From the NCBI GenBank assembly GCA_900546085.1, contig URBS01000002.1:1-46787 (forward strand): a DNA stretch of 46,787 bases, in the 5' to 3' direction. Shown here one piece after another: positions 1 through 7,443 of this stretch; the stretch's first letter is position 1; every line of letters begins with the position of its first letter. Source of the DNA: an uncultured Collinsella sp. (GTDB taxonomy: Bacteria > Actinomycetota > Coriobacteriia > Coriobacteriales > Coriobacteriaceae). Under the pieces are notes generated by a model, which worked only from the letters and a program-made list of their open reading frames with translations, was not told the DNA's origin and searched no databases. Position numbers and translations under genes: made by a program.

Positions 1-115
1 CGGGCCTGAGACATATTAAGGTTGTCGCGAGTTCCGCACGAACAGGAGAGCACTTAATGTGCTCTCCGTCGTGAGCAGGACTGTAGAGCAGCAACCTTAA
101 TATGTCTCAGGCCCG
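1..115. repeat. Long imperfect palindrome at the window edge
   Basis: Positions 1-24 are the exact reverse complement of 92-115. A second palindrome sits in the middle: 9-bp arms GGAGAGCAC (45-53) and GTGCTCTCC (59-67) around a 5-nt loop. The flanks between them pair partially (CACGA 37-41 with TCGTG 69-73). The whole 115 nt can therefore fold into one interrupted hairpin. It could be a miniature inverted-repeat element, an extragenic palindrome or a fold-back artefact at a contig end. The sequence alone does not decide. Confidence 0.75.
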
Positions 116-399
116 CCCCCTCCGCCGCACACTGGGAACGTGCCACGCACTTTACCTGCGTAAACAATGTGAGTGAAATATGAATCTCGATGGATACGCC
201 CGCAGCCGTGTATACTAAACAGCTGTGTGTAACCAGGGGAGTATTCTGGCTGGACAAAATGCCTGCTTAATAGGGTTGTCAGGTAGTCCGGGCGAAATAC
301 AAGGCTGGGGAGCACGTCGTGTAAGTAGTGGTCCTCTAGGGGCGTACGCTCGGTGGTGTACGCATTGTCCCAAGACCACGCGAGAGTTGGGATCATATC
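116..399 (+). promoter_or_regulatory. Non-coding leader upstream of rplC
   Basis: No convincing gene lies here, and the rpsJ C terminus that normally precedes rplC is absent. The stretch holds TATACT at 211-216, a possible -10 without a good -35, and a small hairpin (GCGTAC 342-347 with GTACGC 358-363). Positions 191-215 match 22 of 25 bases with 2056-2080 in the rplB leader. It is probably the 5' leader of the ribosomal operon. The regulatory role is inferred. Confidence 0.4.
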
Positions 400-1020
400 T
401 TGATCAGCATGATTCTCGGCCGCAAGATTGGCATGACCCAGGTTTGGGACGAGGACGACAACGTCGTTCCCGTCACGGTCATCCAGGCTGGCCCCTGCGC
501 TGTCTCGCAGGTTAAAACTCAGGCAACCGACGGCTATGACGCCGTCCAGATCGGTTTCGGCGACATCAAGGCCAAGAACGTGAACAAGCCCATGGCTGGT
601 CACTTCGCCAAGGCTGGCGTCGAGCCTGTCCGCTTCCTTCGTGAGGTCCGCGTCGAGAACGGCGAGGAGCACAAGGTCGGCGAGGTCGTCACCGTCGCTG
701 ATTTCGCTGATGTCGAGAAGGTCGACGTCATCGGTACCTCCAAGGGTAAGGGCTTCCAGGGTCGCATCAAGCGCTGGGGTCAGCGCCGCGGTCCTATGAC
801 GCATGGTTCTCACTTCCAGCGTCACCCCGGTTCTATCGGTCAGTGCGCCTATCCTGCGCGCGTCCTCAAGGGCGTCAAGATGGCCGGTCACATGGGTAAC
901 GAGCGCGTTACCGTCAAGAACCTTTCCGTTGTCCGCATCGATGCCGAGCAGAACCTCATCTTGGTCAAGGGCGCTGTCCCGGGTGCCAAGAATGGTCTCG
1001 TCGCCATCCGTATGGCCTAA
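400..1020 (+). CDS. rplC: 50S ribosomal protein L3
   Basis: Structural protein of the large subunit that binds 23S rRNA near the peptidyl-transferase region. The N terminus (GRKIGMTQVWDEDD) and the central glycine-rich loop (KGKGFQGRIKRWGQRRGP) are diagnostic of L3, and 206 aa is normal for bacteria. I chose the TTG at 400 because L3 usually has three residues before the ILGRK segment and a weak GGGA lies 7 nt upstream. An ATG at 409 is the alternative. It is first in the cluster here, with rplD 46 nt downstream and preceded by an AAGGAG site. Not finding rpsJ directly upstream is unusual. Confidence 0.95.
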   Translation: MISMILGRKIGMTQVWDEDDNVVPVTVIQAGPCAVSQVKTQATDGYDAVQIGFGDIKAKNVNKPMAGHFAKAGVEPVRFLREVRVENGEEHKVGEVVTVADFADVEKVDVIGTSKGKGFQGRIKRWGQRRGPMTHGSHFQRHPGSIGQCAYPARVLKGVKMAGHMGNERVTVKNLSVVRIDAEQNLILVKGAVPGAKNGLVAIRMA

Positions 1021-1066
1021 GGGCCCAGCCCATTTAGCCCAGCGTCATACCAAGGAGAACACTTAA

Positions 1067-1693
1067 ATGGCAAAGTTTGAAGTAAAGAACAGCGAGGGCA
1101 AGAAGGTCGCCGAGGCCGAGCTCGCCGCTGAGGTGTACGGCATCGAGCCGAACATCCACGTTATGCACCACATCGTCAAGTGCCAGATGGCCTCTTGGCG
1201 TCAGGGCACCCAGTCTGCTAAGGGCCGCTCTGAGGTTTCCGGTGGCGGCAAGAAGCCTTGGCGTCAGAAGGGCACCGGCCGTGCCCGCCAGGGTTCCATC
1301 CGTGCTGCCCAGTGGCGTCACGGTGGCGTTGTCTTCGCCCCCAAGCCCCGTTCCTACGCTAAGCGTATGAACAACAAGGAGGTCAAGCTGGCTATGCGCT
1401 CCGCGCTGTCCGCCAAGCTGGCCGATGGCGAGCTCGTGCTCGTCGACGACTACGGCTTCGAGAAGCCTTCCACCAAGGCTGCCGTCGCCATGCTCAAGGC
1501 TCTCGGCCTTGAGGGCAAGCGTCTGACCATCATCGTTCGCGATGAGGACGTCAACGCCTACCTGTCATTCCGCAACATTCCCAAGACGTTCATCATCACC
1601 GCTGACGAGGCCAACACCTACGATCTCGTCAACAACAACGCCGTGCTGATGCCCGCCGACATCGCCGCTCACTTCGGGGAGGTGCTTGCATAA
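1067..1693 (+). CDS. rplD: 50S ribosomal protein L4
   Basis: Large-subunit protein that lines the exit tunnel. In some bacteria it also represses its own S10 operon. The 208-aa product carries the conserved basic tunnel loop (GGGKKPWRQKGTGRARQGS, about residues 62-80) and the typical C-terminal fold with ALSAKLADGELVLVDD. An AAGGAG ribosome site lies 8 nt before the ATG. The stop TAA is followed immediately by the rplW ATG, which suggests translational coupling. Whether L4 autoregulates in this organism cannot be told from sequence. Confidence 0.97.
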   Translation: MAKFEVKNSEGKKVAEAELAAEVYGIEPNIHVMHHIVKCQMASWRQGTQSAKGRSEVSGGGKKPWRQKGTGRARQGSIRAAQWRHGGVVFAPKPRSYAKRMNNKEVKLAMRSALSAKLADGELVLVDDYGFEKPSTKAAVAMLKALGLEGKRLTIIVRDEDVNAYLSFRNIPKTFIITADEANTYDLVNNNAVLMPADIAAHFGEVLA

Positions 1694-1981
1694 ATGACCG
1701 CCCACGAGATCATCATCCGTCCGATCGTGTCCGAGCGTTCCTTCTCCGGCATGGAGCTGAACAAGTACACGTTCGAGGTCGCCAAGGATGCTAACAAGTA
1801 TCAGATCAAGGACGCTGTCGAGGAGATCTTCGGCGTCAAGGTCGTTCGCGTGAACACCCTGACGGTCAAGCCCAAGACCAAGCGCGTGCGCTATGTCGCC
1901 GGCAAGACCCGTTCTTGGAAGAAGGCCATCGTCACGCTGGCCGAGGGCGACACCATCGAGGTCTTTGGCAACCAGGCCTAA
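1694..1981 (+). CDS. rplW: 50S ribosomal protein L23
   Basis: Large-subunit protein at the tunnel exit and docking site for trigger factor and SRP. It is 95 aa, starting MTAHEIIIRPIVSERS, with the family features IIRPIVSE and a TLTVKPKTKRVR loop. It begins directly after the rplD stop with no spacer and probably depends on coupled translation. It is followed by a 179-nt non-coding leader with a strong hairpin before rplB, so the transcript may be processed or attenuated here. Confidence 0.97.
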   Translation: MTAHEIIIRPIVSERSFSGMELNKYTFEVAKDANKYQIKDAVEEIFGVKVVRVNTLTVKPKTKRVRYVAGKTRSWKKAIVTLAEGDTIEVFGNQA

Positions 1982-2160
1982 GACTCGCTGCTGTTGAGTG
2001 AGCTCATGCCTCCCAAATAGGGGAGGCGGGAGCTCAAGGTTTTGGGCGTATTAAATGGACACGCCCGGAACCGTGTATACGTCCGGTGTCATCGCACCCG
2101 AGGCAGAACCTCGAATCCCTGTCTGCGATGGCTAACGGATTCCTATTGAAAGGGATTGTA
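1982..2160 (+). promoter_or_regulatory. Hairpin and leader between rplW and rplB
   Basis: A nested hairpin occupies about 1999-2036: outer AGCTC/GAGCT arms and an inner GCCTCCC (2008-2014) with GGGAGGC (2021-2027). Downstream, 2056-2080 repeats 22 of 25 bases of the rplC leader (191-215), including CCGTGTATAC. A 179-nt gap is unusual between rplW and rplB. It may be an attenuator plus a secondary promoter or protein-binding leader. There is no clear T-run after the hairpin, so a classical terminator is unlikely. Confidence 0.5.
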
Positions 2161-2991
2161 ATGGCTGTAAAGCACCTTAAGCCGACCTCCGCTGGTAGGC
2201 GTTGGCAGACGATCTCCGACTTCTCCGAGATCACCTGCACCAAGCCCGAGAAGTCTCTTCTCGAGCCCCTGCCCAAGAAGGCCGGTCGTAACAACAACGG
2301 CCGCATCACCACCCGCCACCAGGGCGGCGGCGTGAAGCGTCGTTACCGCGTGATCGACTTCAAGCGCAACAAGGACGGCGTGCCCGCCAAGGTTGCCACG
2401 ATCGAGTACGATCCGAACCGTTCCGCTCGCATCGCTCTGCTGCACTACGCTGACGGTGAGAAGCGCTACATCCTGGCCCCCAAGGGCCTCGAGGTCGGTC
2501 AGACCATCATGTCCGGTTCTGACGCCGACATCAAGCCGGGCAACGCTCTGCCCCTCGCCGATATCCCCGTCGGTACGCTCATCCACGCCGTCGAGTTCCA
2601 GCCGGGCAAGGGCGCCGCTATCGCTCGTTCCGCCGGTAACTCCTGCCAGCTGATGGGTAAGGAGGGCAAGTACGCTATCGTCCGTATGCCTTCCTCCGAG
2701 ATGCGTCGCATCCTCGTTACCTGCCGCGCCACCGTCGGTGAGGTCGGCAACGCCGATCACGCCAACATCGTCATCGGCAAGGCCGGCCGTAAGCGTCACA
2801 TGAACGTGCGCCCGACCGTCCGCGGTACCGTCATGAACCCTGTCGATCACCCGCACGGCGGTGGCGAGGGCAAGAACCACACCTCTGGTCGTCCCTCCGT
2901 TACCCCCTGGGGTAAGCCGACGAAGGGCCTTCGTACGCGCAAGAAGAAGAAGGTCTCGAACCAGCACATCATTCGTCGCCGTAAGAAGTAA
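2161..2991 (+). CDS. rplB: 50S ribosomal protein L2
   Basis: Essential primary rRNA-binding protein at the heart of the peptidyl-transferase centre. The 276-aa product begins MAVKHLKPTSAGRRW and ends with the conserved NPVDHPHGGGEG segment, whose histidine (HPHGG) is the family hallmark. I chose the ATG at 2161, preceded by GAAAGGGA, over an upstream in-frame extension because L2 homologues start with MAVK. It is followed 32 nt later by rpsS, as in most bacteria. Confidence 0.98.
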   Translation: MAVKHLKPTSAGRRWQTISDFSEITCTKPEKSLLEPLPKKAGRNNNGRITTRHQGGGVKRRYRVIDFKRNKDGVPAKVATIEYDPNRSARIALLHYADGEKRYILAPKGLEVGQTIMSGSDADIKPGNALPLADIPVGTLIHAVEFQPGKGAAIARSAGNSCQLMGKEGKYAIVRMPSSEMRRILVTCRATVGEVGNADHANIVIGKAGRKRHMNVRPTVRGTVMNPVDHPHGGGEGKNHTSGRPSVTPWGKPTKGLRTRKKKKVSNQHIIRRRKK

Positions 2992-3023
2992 TTTCGGATA
3001 CCGAGTTTTAGGAGAAAGCACTT

Positions 3024-3284
3024 ATGAGCAGAAGTCTCAAAAAGGGCCCGTTCGTGGAGACTCGCCTTCTCTCGCGTATCACCGCGATGAACGAGGCTGG
3101 CAAGAAGGACGTCGTGAAGACCTGGTCCCGCGCGTCCACCATCTTCCCCGAGATGGTTGGTCACACCATCGCCGTCCACGACGGCCGCAAGCATGTGCCC
3201 GTGTATGTTACCGAGTCCATGGTTGGTCACAAGCTCGGCGAGTTCGCGCCGACTCGTACGTTCCGTGGCCACAAGGCCAAATAG
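3024..3284 (+). CDS. rpsS: 30S ribosomal protein S19
   Basis: Small-subunit head protein that forms a complex with S13 and contacts the A-site finger. It is 86 aa with the classical start MSRSLKKGPFVE and the motifs WSRASTIFPEMVGHTIAVHDG and LGEFAPTRTFRGH. A TTTAGGAG site precedes the ATG. The rplV start follows 14 nt after the stop. Length, order and sequence are all ordinary. Confidence 0.98.
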   Translation: MSRSLKKGPFVETRLLSRITAMNEAGKKDVVKTWSRASTIFPEMVGHTIAVHDGRKHVPVYVTESMVGHKLGEFAPTRTFRGHKAK

Positions 3285-3298
3285 GGGGTTAACCGTAA

Positions 3299-3670
3299 AT
3301 GGCAACTAAGTCTATTGAAACTGAGGCCACCGAGGTTCGCGCCGTCGCTAAGTACGTGCGTGTTTCCCCCAGCAAGGCCCGCCTGGTGGTCGATCTGATC
3401 CGCCGCAAGCCTGTCGCTCAGGCCTTCGACATCCTCCACTTCTGCGACCGCGCCGTCGCCGTGGATGTCGAGAAGGTTCTCCGTTCCGCCGTTGCGAACG
3501 CCGAGAACAACAACGGTCTGCGGGCCGACAACCTGGTTGTCGCCGCTGCCTATGTTGACGAGGGTCCGACGCTTAAGCGCATCCGTCCCCGCGCCAAGGG
3601 TTCCGCTTCTCGCATTCTGAAGCGTACTTCCCACATCACCGTCGTCGTTGCTCCTCGAAAGGAGGCGTAA
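3299..3670 (+). CDS. rplV: 50S ribosomal protein L22
   Basis: Large-subunit protein whose beta-hairpin lines the exit tunnel and forms the constriction with L4. The 123-aa product shows the typical RVSPSKARLVVDLIR helix near residues 22-36 and the tunnel hairpin RIRPRAKGSASRILKRTSHI near the C terminus. It sits between rpsS and rpsC with only 6 nt to rpsC, whose ribosome site (GAAAGGAGG) lies inside the last rplV codons. Confidence 0.97.
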   Translation: MATKSIETEATEVRAVAKYVRVSPSKARLVVDLIRRKPVAQAFDILHFCDRAVAVDVEKVLRSAVANAENNNGLRADNLVVAAAYVDEGPTLKRIRPRAKGSASRILKRTSHITVVVAPRKEA

Positions 3671-3676
3671 AGCTGT

Positions 3677-4387
3677 ATGGGTCAGAAAGTCTACCCCACC
3701 GGCTTCCGTCTTGGCATCACCGAGAACTGGCGCTCCCGCTGGTTCGCAGAGAAGGATTACGCTAAGACCCTCGGTAACGATCTCGAGATCCGCAAGTACC
3801 TCGAGAAGCGTCTTTCCCGCGCAGCTGTCTCCCGCGTCGAGATCGAGCGCGCTGGCGACAAGGTGAAGGTCATCATCCTCACCGCTCGCCCCGGCGTTGT
3901 CATCGGTAAGAAGGGTGCCGAGATCGATACCCTCCGCACCGAGCTCGAGAAGGTCGCTGGCGTCTCCAAGGGCCAGCTCTCCGTCGACGTTGTCGAGATC
4001 AAGCGCCCCGAGCTCGACGCCAACCTCGTTGCTCAGTCTATCGCCGAGCAGCTCGAGGGCCGCGTTGCCTTCCGTCGCGCTATGCGCAAGGCTGTCCAGT
4101 CTGCCCGCAAGGCTGGCGCTAAGGGCATCCGTATCCAGTGCTCCGGTCGTCTCGGCGGTGCCGAGATGGGCCGTCGTGAGTGGTACCGCGAGGGTCGCGT
4201 GCCTCTGCACACCCTCCGTGCCAAGATCGACTACGGCACGGCTGTCGCCAGCACCACCATGGGCGCTTGCGGCGTGAAGGTCTGGATCTACCTGGGCGAG
4301 AAGCTCCCGGGCCAGCCTGTTCCCAACCCTGCACTCGAGGGCTCTTCCCGTCCTCGTCGTCGTAACTCCGAGAGGAGGGGTCAGTAG
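3677..4387 (+). CDS. rpsC: 30S ribosomal protein S3
   Basis: Small-subunit protein at the mRNA entry site with helicase-assisting function. The 236-aa product starts MGQKVYPTGFRLG and has a KH domain containing the GVVIGKKGAEI motif (about residues 74-84). The C-terminal S3 domain carries RIQCSGRLGGAEMGRREW, and the tail is basic. Its stop TAG overlaps the GTG start of rplP by one base, so the two genes are probably translationally coupled. Confidence 0.97.
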   Translation: MGQKVYPTGFRLGITENWRSRWFAEKDYAKTLGNDLEIRKYLEKRLSRAAVSRVEIERAGDKVKVIILTARPGVVIGKKGAEIDTLRTELEKVAGVSKGQLSVDVVEIKRPELDANLVAQSIAEQLEGRVAFRRAMRKAVQSARKAGAKGIRIQCSGRLGGAEMGRREWYREGRVPLHTLRAKIDYGTAVASTTMGACGVKVWIYLGEKLPGQPVPNPALEGSSRPRRRNSERRGQ

Positions 4388-4890
4388 TGCTTGCCCCTAA
4401 GCGTATTCTTCACCGCAAGGTGCAGCGTGGCTCCATGAAGGGCCAGGCCAAGGGTAATACCGAGCTGCATTTCGGCGAGTTTGGTATCCAGGCTCTCGAG
4501 GCCCATTGGATCACCAACCGTCAGATCGAGGCCGCTCGTATTGCCATGACCCGCTACATGAAGCGTGGCGGTCGTGTCTACATCACGATCTTCCCCGATA
4601 AGCCCATCACCAAGAAGCCTGCCGAGACTCGCATGGGTTCTGGTAAGGGTAACCCCGAGGAGTGGGTGGCCGTCGTCAAGCCCGGCCGCATCATGTTCGA
4701 GGTCAAGGGCGTGCCCGAGGAGGTCGCTCGCGAGGCTCTGCGTCTTGCACAGCACAAGCTTCCCATCAAGACCAAGATTGTTGCTGCCAAGAACGCTGAG
4801 CAGCGCATCGAGAAGGAGATGGCTGAGGAGGCCGCTCTCGAGGCCAAGTGGGCTGCTGAGGACGCCGCCGCCGCCAAGGAGGAGAACTAA
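4387..4890 (+). CDS. rplP: 50S ribosomal protein L16 with an acidic C-terminal tail
   Basis: Large-subunit protein organising the A-site tRNA pocket. The core MLAPKRILHRKVQRG to about residue 138 is standard, with the conserved MGSGKGNPEEWVAVVKPGRIMFE segment. The protein runs to 167 aa, whereas L16 is usually about 137-145 aa. The extra tail is rich in Glu and Ala (for example EMAEEAALEAKWAAEDAAAA). The start is a GTG overlapping the rpsC stop by one base, and the stop overlaps the rpmC ATG by one base. The tail's function is unknown; similar tails may be a lineage trait. Confidence 0.96.
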   Translation: MLAPKRILHRKVQRGSMKGQAKGNTELHFGEFGIQALEAHWITNRQIEAARIAMTRYMKRGGRVYITIFPDKPITKKPAETRMGSGKGNPEEWVAVVKPGRIMFEVKGVPEEVAREALRLAQHKLPIKTKIVAAKNAEQRIEKEMAEEAALEAKWAAEDAAAAKEEN

Positions 4891-5105
4891 TGAAGCCCGC
4901 AGAGATTCGTGAGCTCTCGGACGCTCAGCTCGTTGAGAAGCTGAAGGAAATGCGCGCCGAGCTCTTTAACCTTCGTTTCCAGATGGCCACCAGCCAGCTG
5001 GACAACACCGCTCGCGTCAACACCGTGAAGAAGGACATCGCTCGCGTCCTCACGGAGCAGCGCGCCCGCGAGATCGCAGCGGAGAAGTCCGCTGTCGCCG
5101 AGTAG
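4890..5105 (+). CDS. rpmC: 50S ribosomal protein L29
   Basis: Small helical protein next to the exit tunnel with L23. The 71-aa product has the family pattern EIRELSDAQLVEKLKEMRAELFNLRFQMA followed by a helix of RVNTVKKDIARVLTE. It begins inside the rplP stop (TAATG overlap), with GAGGAG just upstream in rplP serving as ribosome site. rpsQ follows after 16 nt with its own AAGGAGAG. Confidence 0.96.
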   Translation: MKPAEIRELSDAQLVEKLKEMRAELFNLRFQMATSQLDNTARVNTVKKDIARVLTEQRAREIAAEKSAVAE

Positions 5106-5121
5106 GACCTAAGGAGAGAAC

Positions 5122-5382
5122 ATGACTGATTCGCGTAACTCGCGTAAGGTCCGTACGGGTGTCGTTACCTCCGTCTCCGGTGCCAAGACCATTGTTGTCA
5201 CCATCACCGAGCGCAAGCGTCACCCCAAGTACGGCAAGATGATGACCAGCTCCAAGAAGCTGCACGCTCACGACGAGGAGTGCACGGCTGGCGTGGGCGA
5301 TACCGTCCGCGTTATGGAGACCCGTCCTATGTCCAAGATGAAGCGTTGGCGCCTCATCGAGGTCGTCGAGCGCGCTAAATAA
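5122..5382 (+). CDS. rpsQ: 30S ribosomal protein S17
   Basis: Primary small-subunit protein that binds 16S helix 11. The 86-aa product has the expected RKVRTGVVTSVSGAKTIVV opening, the KHPKYGK-type loop (RHPKYGKMM) and the C-terminal VRVMETRPMSKMKRWRLIEV. Position between rpmC and rplN is canonical. A 118-nt non-coding interval separates it from rplN, which is longer than usual. Confidence 0.97.
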   Translation: MTDSRNSRKVRTGVVTSVSGAKTIVVTITERKRHPKYGKMMTSSKKLHAHDEECTAGVGDTVRVMETRPMSKMKRWRLIEVVERAK

Positions 5383-5500
5383 GCAGTCGCTCTTACGACT
5401 TGTACGTTTCCGAAGATGTGCGTATGCCTGGCTTGCATACCACGGGCCGTATAAAGGCTGCGCACCTCTCTTCGGTTCTTAGTTCGGAGGAACATCTACC
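5383..5500 (+). promoter_or_regulatory. Leader between rpsQ and rplN
   Basis: A 118-nt gap interrupts the otherwise tightly packed cluster. It contains a hairpin (GTATGC 5422-5427 with GCATAC 5435-5440) and ends with TTCGGAGGAAC, a strong ribosome site for rplN. I see no T-run and no clear -35/-10 pair. It may mark the boundary between the S10 and spc transcription units. That is an inference. Confidence 0.35.
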
Positions 5501-5869
5501 ATGATTCAGATGCAAACCATGCTGAACGTCGCCGACAACTCCGGCGCTCGCAAGATTCGCTGCATCAAGGTGCTTGGCGGTTCCAAGCGTCGTTATGCAG
5601 GCATCGGCGATGTGTTCATCGGTGCTGTCCAGGAGGCTACCCCTGGCGCCAACGTCAAGAAGAAGGACGTTGTCCGTTGCGTCGTCGTTCGCACCGTTAA
5701 GGAGATCCGCCGCAAGGATGGCTCCTACATTCGCTTTGATGAGAACGCCTGCGTTGTCATCAACAACGATGGTTCGCCCGTCGGCACCCGTATCTTCGGG
5801 CCCGTCGCTCGCGAGCTTCGTGACAAGAAGTACATGAAGATCGTCTCGCTCGCTCCCGAGACCCTGTAG
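5501..5869 (+). CDS. rplN: 50S ribosomal protein L14
   Basis: Large-subunit protein at the subunit interface, bridging to 16S rRNA and the target site of the silencing factor RsfS. The 122-aa product starts MIQMQTMLNVADNSGARKIRC and contains the conserved KKKDVVRCVVVRT and FDENACVVINNDGSPVGTRIFGPVARELR stretches. It is preceded by GGAGGAAC and followed 13 nt later by rplX. In many bacteria it starts the spc operon. Confidence 0.98.
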   Translation: MIQMQTMLNVADNSGARKIRCIKVLGGSKRRYAGIGDVFIGAVQEATPGANVKKKDVVRCVVVRTVKEIRRKDGSYIRFDENACVVINNDGSPVGTRIFGPVARELRDKKYMKIVSLAPETL

Positions 5870-5882
5870 TTAGGGGAGATAT

Positions 5883-6188
5883 ATGTATATCAAGAAGGGC
5901 GATAAGGTCCAGGTTCTCTCTGGTAAGGATCGCGGCAAGCAGGGCGTTGTCCTGCGTGCTCTCCCCGCCGAGAACAAGGTCGTTGTCGAGGGCGTTTCGG
6001 TCGTCAAGAAGGCCGTCAAGCCCAACGCTGCCAACCAGCAGGGCGGCATCGTTTCGCAGGAGGCTCCCATCGACGCCTCCAACGTCAATCTCGTCTGCCC
6101 CGAGTGCGGTAAGGTTACCCGCGTCGGTCACGAGAAGGACGGCAAGAACAAGCTGCGCGTCTGCAAGAAGTGCGGCCACAAGTTCTAA
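5883..6188 (+). CDS. rplX: 50S ribosomal protein L24 with a C-terminal zinc-knuckle pattern
   Basis: Assembly initiator protein of the large subunit. The 101-aa product has the KOW segment KKGDKVQVLSGKDRGKQGVV at its start. It ends with two Cys pairs (CPECGKVTRV and CKKCGHKF), a pattern many L24 proteins share and which could bind zinc. It is preceded by GGGGAGAT. The gene is followed by a strong terminator rather than by rplE, so the spc cluster is cut short in this window. Confidence 0.96.
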   Translation: MYIKKGDKVQVLSGKDRGKQGVVLRALPAENKVVVEGVSVVKKAVKPNAANQQGGIVSQEAPIDASNVNLVCPECGKVTRVGHEKDGKNKLRVCKKCGHKF

Positions 6189-6214
6189 GCTGCCCGCAAC
6201 ATCAAGTTGCTAGC

Positions 6215-6248
6215 AAAGGCCCGGATGCCACGGCACCCGGGCCTTTTT
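6215..6248 (+). terminator. Intrinsic terminator after rplX
   Basis: The arms AAGGCCCGG and CCGGGCCTT enclose a short loop and are followed directly by a T-run (CTTTTTC) at about 6243-6249. This is a textbook rho-independent terminator closing the ribosomal block 27 nt after the rplX stop. Confidence 0.9.
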
Positions 6249-6955
6249 CTATCCCCACTCGATGGCTTCGGTTCTGCCGTCCCGTCATTCCGGTTGCATC
6301 CAGTTTTCGGTGCCGTCTCGAATCGAGTGCCGCCAGGTGATACCCTGTCGCGTTTCGTCGGCTTCGGGGACAAAAGTCGGGACAACTCCAAAAACTATTT
6401 TCGAACTCAGGGCTTTGAGTTTTTGTTTTTGTCCCAAAGGGCGCGGCGGGATGCCTTTGGAGGCTCGATAGCGCCGAAAACGCCCGTTTTGAAACTTAAA
6501 TGCCTTTTCGCGTGCAAGCCGCCAGCTGCAATAGGAAGTGAATCAACGCAGGTGGCTTTCAAGCAGTTTGCAAAACTGCAGGTCGCAGGTCTTCATTGCC
6601 AGTAGGAGAAATGAGTAGTCTCAGGTGGCTTGCCCATGAGTTGACGAACGGGATTTGAGATTACGCTGACGTCCGGAAACGCTTCGAGCACGGCGTTACG
6701 TTTTTGGGGTTTGGGCGTAGCCCCTGCACCCGCGAGCGCGGGCCTTAAGCCCGCCGAGAGGGTGACGCGTCGAAAACGAAGGGGAAAGAGAGAAGGGGCC
6801 GTCCCTATCATTCAGGTTGCGACCGAAGAAGACAAGGAGACCCCCTGAGCCTGAATGATGCCCCACAGACCGCGTCCGACCGAGCTCAAGCCGAGCTTTT
6901 CCTGACGTCCGCCTTCGCGAAGATGATGGCTGGATTGGCTATGGATTGGCAACAC
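6249..6955. other. Gene-poor stretch with palindromic fragments
   Basis: About 700 nt without a reading frame that looks like a real protein. Visible structure includes tandem palindromes around 6729-6755 (CCCGCGAGCGCGGG overlapping GCGGGCCTTAAGCCCGC). There is also a 10-bp inverted repeat ATCATTCAGG (6807-6816) with CCTGAATGAT (6850-6859). The stretch leads into a broken insertion sequence and may be degraded mobile DNA. No promoter or RNA gene was recognised. Confidence 0.5.
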
Positions 6956-7415
6956 TTATTTGGACGATTCCGGGAGGGACGGCCCCGCCTCCCTGAACTC
7001 GACCGGCGACATGTAGCCCAGCGTCGAGTGGATCCTGAAGTTGTTGTACCAGTGCACGTAATCCAAGAGCTTGGCTCGGAGCTCGCGCGTCCCTCCTCGG
7101 TCCTTCGGAGTGGCCGACGATCTCCCCGTTGCAGAGGTCGACGACCAGGCAGACGTAGTTCCACGACGCCCCGACGCGCACGCAGGCCAAGTCGCTGCAT
7201 ATATGGGTGCACGGCGCCCTGCCGCCGAAGCCGCGCGCGACGACGTTCGACACGTCGGCCTCGTTGACCGCCCCGGGGTGCACCTTGAACCTCTTCCTGC
7301 CGTATGCGCCGGCCAGGCCGTTCTCCCTCATGATGCGGCAGACGCGGCGCCGGCTGACGGTAACGCCCGACCTCCCGGGCGACGCCTTGATCTTGCGCGA
7401 TCCGTTCCGGCCCTT
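6956..7415 (-). pseudogene. IS3-family transposase OrfB remnant, internally deleted
   Basis: Reading right to left, the translation shows an IS3-type helix-turn-helix segment (VSRRRVCRIMRENGL, AYGRKRFKVHPGAVNEAD). It continues into the start of the integrase core (SWNYVCLVVDLCNGEIVGHS). The reading then jumps frame at about 7085-7100 to the C-terminal hallmark YVHWYNNFRIHSTLGYMSP, ending at TAA 6956-6958. About 100 residues that should carry the second Asp and the Glu of the DDE triad are missing. The element is therefore inactive. No OrfA and no clear terminal inverted repeats are seen. It abuts a truncated nucleosidase gene, which it or a later deletion probably broke. Confidence 0.85.
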
Positions 7416-7443
7416 GCTGGCGGCGTGCGCCGCCGCGGCCGCC

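Noticed and set aside
6207..6605. Open frames after the rplX terminator
   Set aside because: They start in the terminator region, have no ribosome site and read as random sequence.
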